Assembly (NCBI GenBank): GCA_900155405.1
Contig: LT700188.1
Coordinates: 868,001 to 932,000 of the forward strand
From: Negativicoccus massiliensis
Lineage (GTDB): Bacteria; Bacillota; Negativicutes; Veillonellales; Negativicoccaceae
Reading direction: 5' to 3'
DNA: 64,000 bases
Position numbers and translations under genes: made by a program. Below, in pieces: positions 62,298-64,000 of the stretch. Every line of letters starts with the position of its first letter. Positions within the stretch are counted from its first letter, which is position 1. The notes below the pieces were generated by a model, which was not told where the DNA came from, made no database searches, and saw only the letters and a program-made list of their open reading frames with translations.

Positions 62298-64000
62298 CGC
62301 CGGTCTCCTTTGCGACTGTCGCGGTCATTTTTTCCAGAGCTTCTTCATCATTCAAACTCGGCAAGTAGCGGTAGCGGTTACCGGCAAGTGTCGGATCAAA
62401 CCCGCAAACCGCACGGTACGGGCAGTACTTGCAGGCCACGTTTTGGCCTTGGCGATACGGCATGACATCGATCCGTCCCGCCAAAATTTGCGCGCTGATT
62501 TGCGGCAAAAGCGTCGCTATATACGCGACAATCAACCGCATCGCGGCCGCGTTCTCCGCCTTGGCATCCTTGCGCAGGCTGCCGTCTTTATTAATACGAA
62601 TCGGTAAAAAGGAAATTTCCTCGCCGACTTCGCTGTCGATTTTTTCTAAAATTTCGCGTTCCGAAAGGAAATAGCCCTGCGTCTGCAATTGCTGCTTGAG
62701 CGCTTTGCGAATCGTCGCGTCATCGCGCGGCGGCGCCTTCAAATCGGCGCGCTCATCCTGCACATACACATACATAATGCCCGCCGGCAACGCTTCGCCG
62801 TCATCCCGCCGCAACGCCGCGTACAAATACGTCGCCAGCTGCAAACGCAAACCGTAGTACAAATCGCCGAGCGAAATCTTCGTATCGCCCGTTTTATAAT
62901 CGATGATCAGGTAGTACGTCTTTCCCGTTTCGGGATCGCGATAATAATCCAGTCGGTCGATCGTGCCGACCAACGTGAATTCCGTGTCGCCGATACTGCC
63001 GACCGGCAACGTGAACACTTCTTCCAAGCCGGCGGTTTGGAACGCGCCGCGTTGCGACCATTTCGCCAGACGCGTCAACGTTTCCCGTAAAGTTCGATCC
63101 AGCTGCGTACGGATATACGAGTAAAACGGATTCGTCGCGAAGCGGTCATTTTGCACGCGCGGCGCGATAAGTTCCGCAATGGCCCGACTGCGATCGGTGA
63201 TTTCCGCCGAATCGGCATCGCGAAATTCACGCGTCTCCGTCAGCAATTCCGCGCCGAATTGGTGCAACGCCGCGTGCATGTACGAACCGTAATCCGCCGG
63301 GGTCAATTCGCCGCGCGCGGGTTCGTCCAAATGCAAACCGTAGCGCGCGAAAAAGCGGAACGGACAAGCGCGATACATTTCAAACGCGGTGACCGAGGCG
63401 TGAAACGTGCCTTGCGGCGCGTAGAGCTTGCGGCTGAGCGCGGGACCTAACACCGCCGCCCGATTCGTGTAGAACAGACTGCGCGTCCACGCGTACGCCG
63501 CGCCGTCATGCGACGGTTGCCGCATCGCCCAGTCGTACAGGCCGAACCATTCTTCCGCAGGCGATTCTTCGCGCAGCGCCTGCGGTAATCCCGCCAAACT
63601 TTGGCGCGGTCGCACCCAACCATCCCCCGGGCAAGAGCTGACCGCCGGATGAACGGAATCCGTCCAGCCGAGCGTGACCAAGCGTCGCAGTAAAAAGGCC
63701 GGCTCCAACGCGGTGCCGTCTTCATCGGCGCGCGCGTAACTCAGATACAGTTTTTCTTCGGCGCGCGTCCACGCCAAATATTGCCATTGCCGTTCCTGTA
63801 AAGCGAGCGTGACCGAGTCCGTACCAAACGCCAAATCCAGTCGCGCCAGTTCCGTACGATCGCGATCCGACCACAGACTCAACGGTTGCGGACGCGCGGG
63901 AAAGACGCCTTCATTTTGTCCGAGCACAAAGACCGCGCGCGCGTTGAGCGGGTAGCCGCGGTCAATCGTCGTGAAAGTGACGTGATCGAGCGTCGGCGGA
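62281..64000 (-). CDS. addB: ATP-dependent nuclease subunit B, N-terminus beyond window
   Basis: 573 codons of AddB open to the right edge. The helicase-like region [13 protein letters not shown] is followed by [19 protein letters not shown], a nuclease domain with [19 protein letters not shown] and a C-terminal Cys cluster [10 protein letters not shown] expected to hold 4Fe-4S (the fourth Cys is likely in FRACPF-like [14 protein letters not shown]). It partners AddA in double-strand break repair. Its stop overlaps the addA start by 17 bases, so both are coupled. Confidence 0.92.
   Translation of the reverse strand, partial: PPTLDHVTFTTIDRGYPLNARAVFVLGQNEGVFPARPQPLSLWSDRDRTELARLDLAFGTDSVTLALQERQWQYLAWTRAEEKLYLSYARADEDGTALEPAFLLRRLVTLGWTDSVHPAVSSCPGDGWVRPRQSLAGLPQALREESPAEEWFGLYDWAMRQPSHDGAAYAWTRSLFYTNRAAVLGPALSRKLYAPQGTFHASVTAFEMYRACPFRFFARYGLHLDEPARGELTPADYGSYMHAALHQFGAELLTETREFRDADSAEITDRSRAIAELIAPRVQNDRFATNPFYSYIRTQLDRTLRETLTRLAKWSQRGAFQTAGLEEVFTLPVGSIGDTEFTLVGTIDRLDYYRDPETGKTYYLIIDYKTGDTKISLGDLYYGLRLQLATYLYAALRRDDGEALPAGIMYVYVQDERADLKAPPRDDATIRKALKQQLQTQGYFLSEREILEKIDSEVGEEISFLPIRINKDGSLRKDAKAENAAAMRLIVAYIATLLPQISAQILAGRIDVMPYRQGQNVACKYCPYRAVCGFDPTLAGNRYRYLPSLNDEEALEKMTATVAKETGDAMDN

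Overview
The window is a gene-dense, roughly 55% GC chromosomal segment of an anaerobic member of the Firmicutes. I infer a Negativicutes-like (Veillonella/Megasphaera-type) genome. The pointers are AddAB instead of RecBCD, an ileS T-box, a Bacillus-type iron-sulfur PurF, a long clostridial-type PurL, and the mreC-mreD-mrdA-minD-rodA-radical SAM-rng gene order. No rRNA or taxonomic marker is present, so the assignment is inference. Nearly everything is ordinary housekeeping DNA; I see no phage, insertion sequence or CRISPR array.

Layout. 1-2070: a partial DUF2157 membrane gene and three universal stress proteins (minus). 2302-3645: a secreted phytase-like esterase (plus), then a candidate small structured RNA at 3873-3955. 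4109-6408: an amino-acid ABC importer with an operator-like palindrome and a small leader ORF upstream. 6711-15836: one purine operon read leftward (permease-purE-C-F-M-N-H-D-DUF456) from a strong promoter at 15894-15922. 15986-20972: LOG and RidA genes, a TetR regulator, and ileS with its T-box leader. 21033-25417: three secreted proteins built from a shared module of about 80 residues. 25703-27618: xpt, hemolysin III, tadA and tRNA-Ser. 27742-34682: small secreted proteins, an ECF S component, an EF-G paralogue, and a uracil permease behind a transcription attenuator. 34689-46850: an 11-gene minus-strand cell-shape and division cluster. 47040-50144: sppA, a YIP1 protein and an acyl-CoA ligase. 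50249-50718: four tRNAs. 50813-55827: purL and three small downstream genes. 56053-64000: addB-addA followed by an HTH gene, half of an ABC importer and a YezG-like gene.

Most notable points. (1) The middle gene of the secreted-repeat locus (22926-23950) is split between two frames. The junction has a slippery A_AAA_AAC heptamer, an upstream Shine-Dalgarno-like AGGAG, an 8-nt spacer and a strong GC hairpin, which are the parts of a dnaX-type -1 frameshift signal. (2) The module family itself is one I do not recognise; two of its genes share near-identical promoters and leader ends. (3) An orphan promoter-RNA-terminator unit lies at 3838-3955. (4) addA is broken by a perfect 38-bp tandem duplication; removing one copy restores the frame exactly. 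(5) The shape cluster carries minD without minC or minE and a divergent MreB-like gene.

How the parts fit. Purine synthesis is split between the long operon and the separate purL, and CCGAAC (PurBox-like) motifs occur upstream of both. Salvage is provided by xpt, the NCS2 purine permease and UraA. The rod-complex cluster joins elongation (MreC, MreD, PBP2, RodA) with division (FtsW, MinD) and RNA processing (Rng, TrmB).
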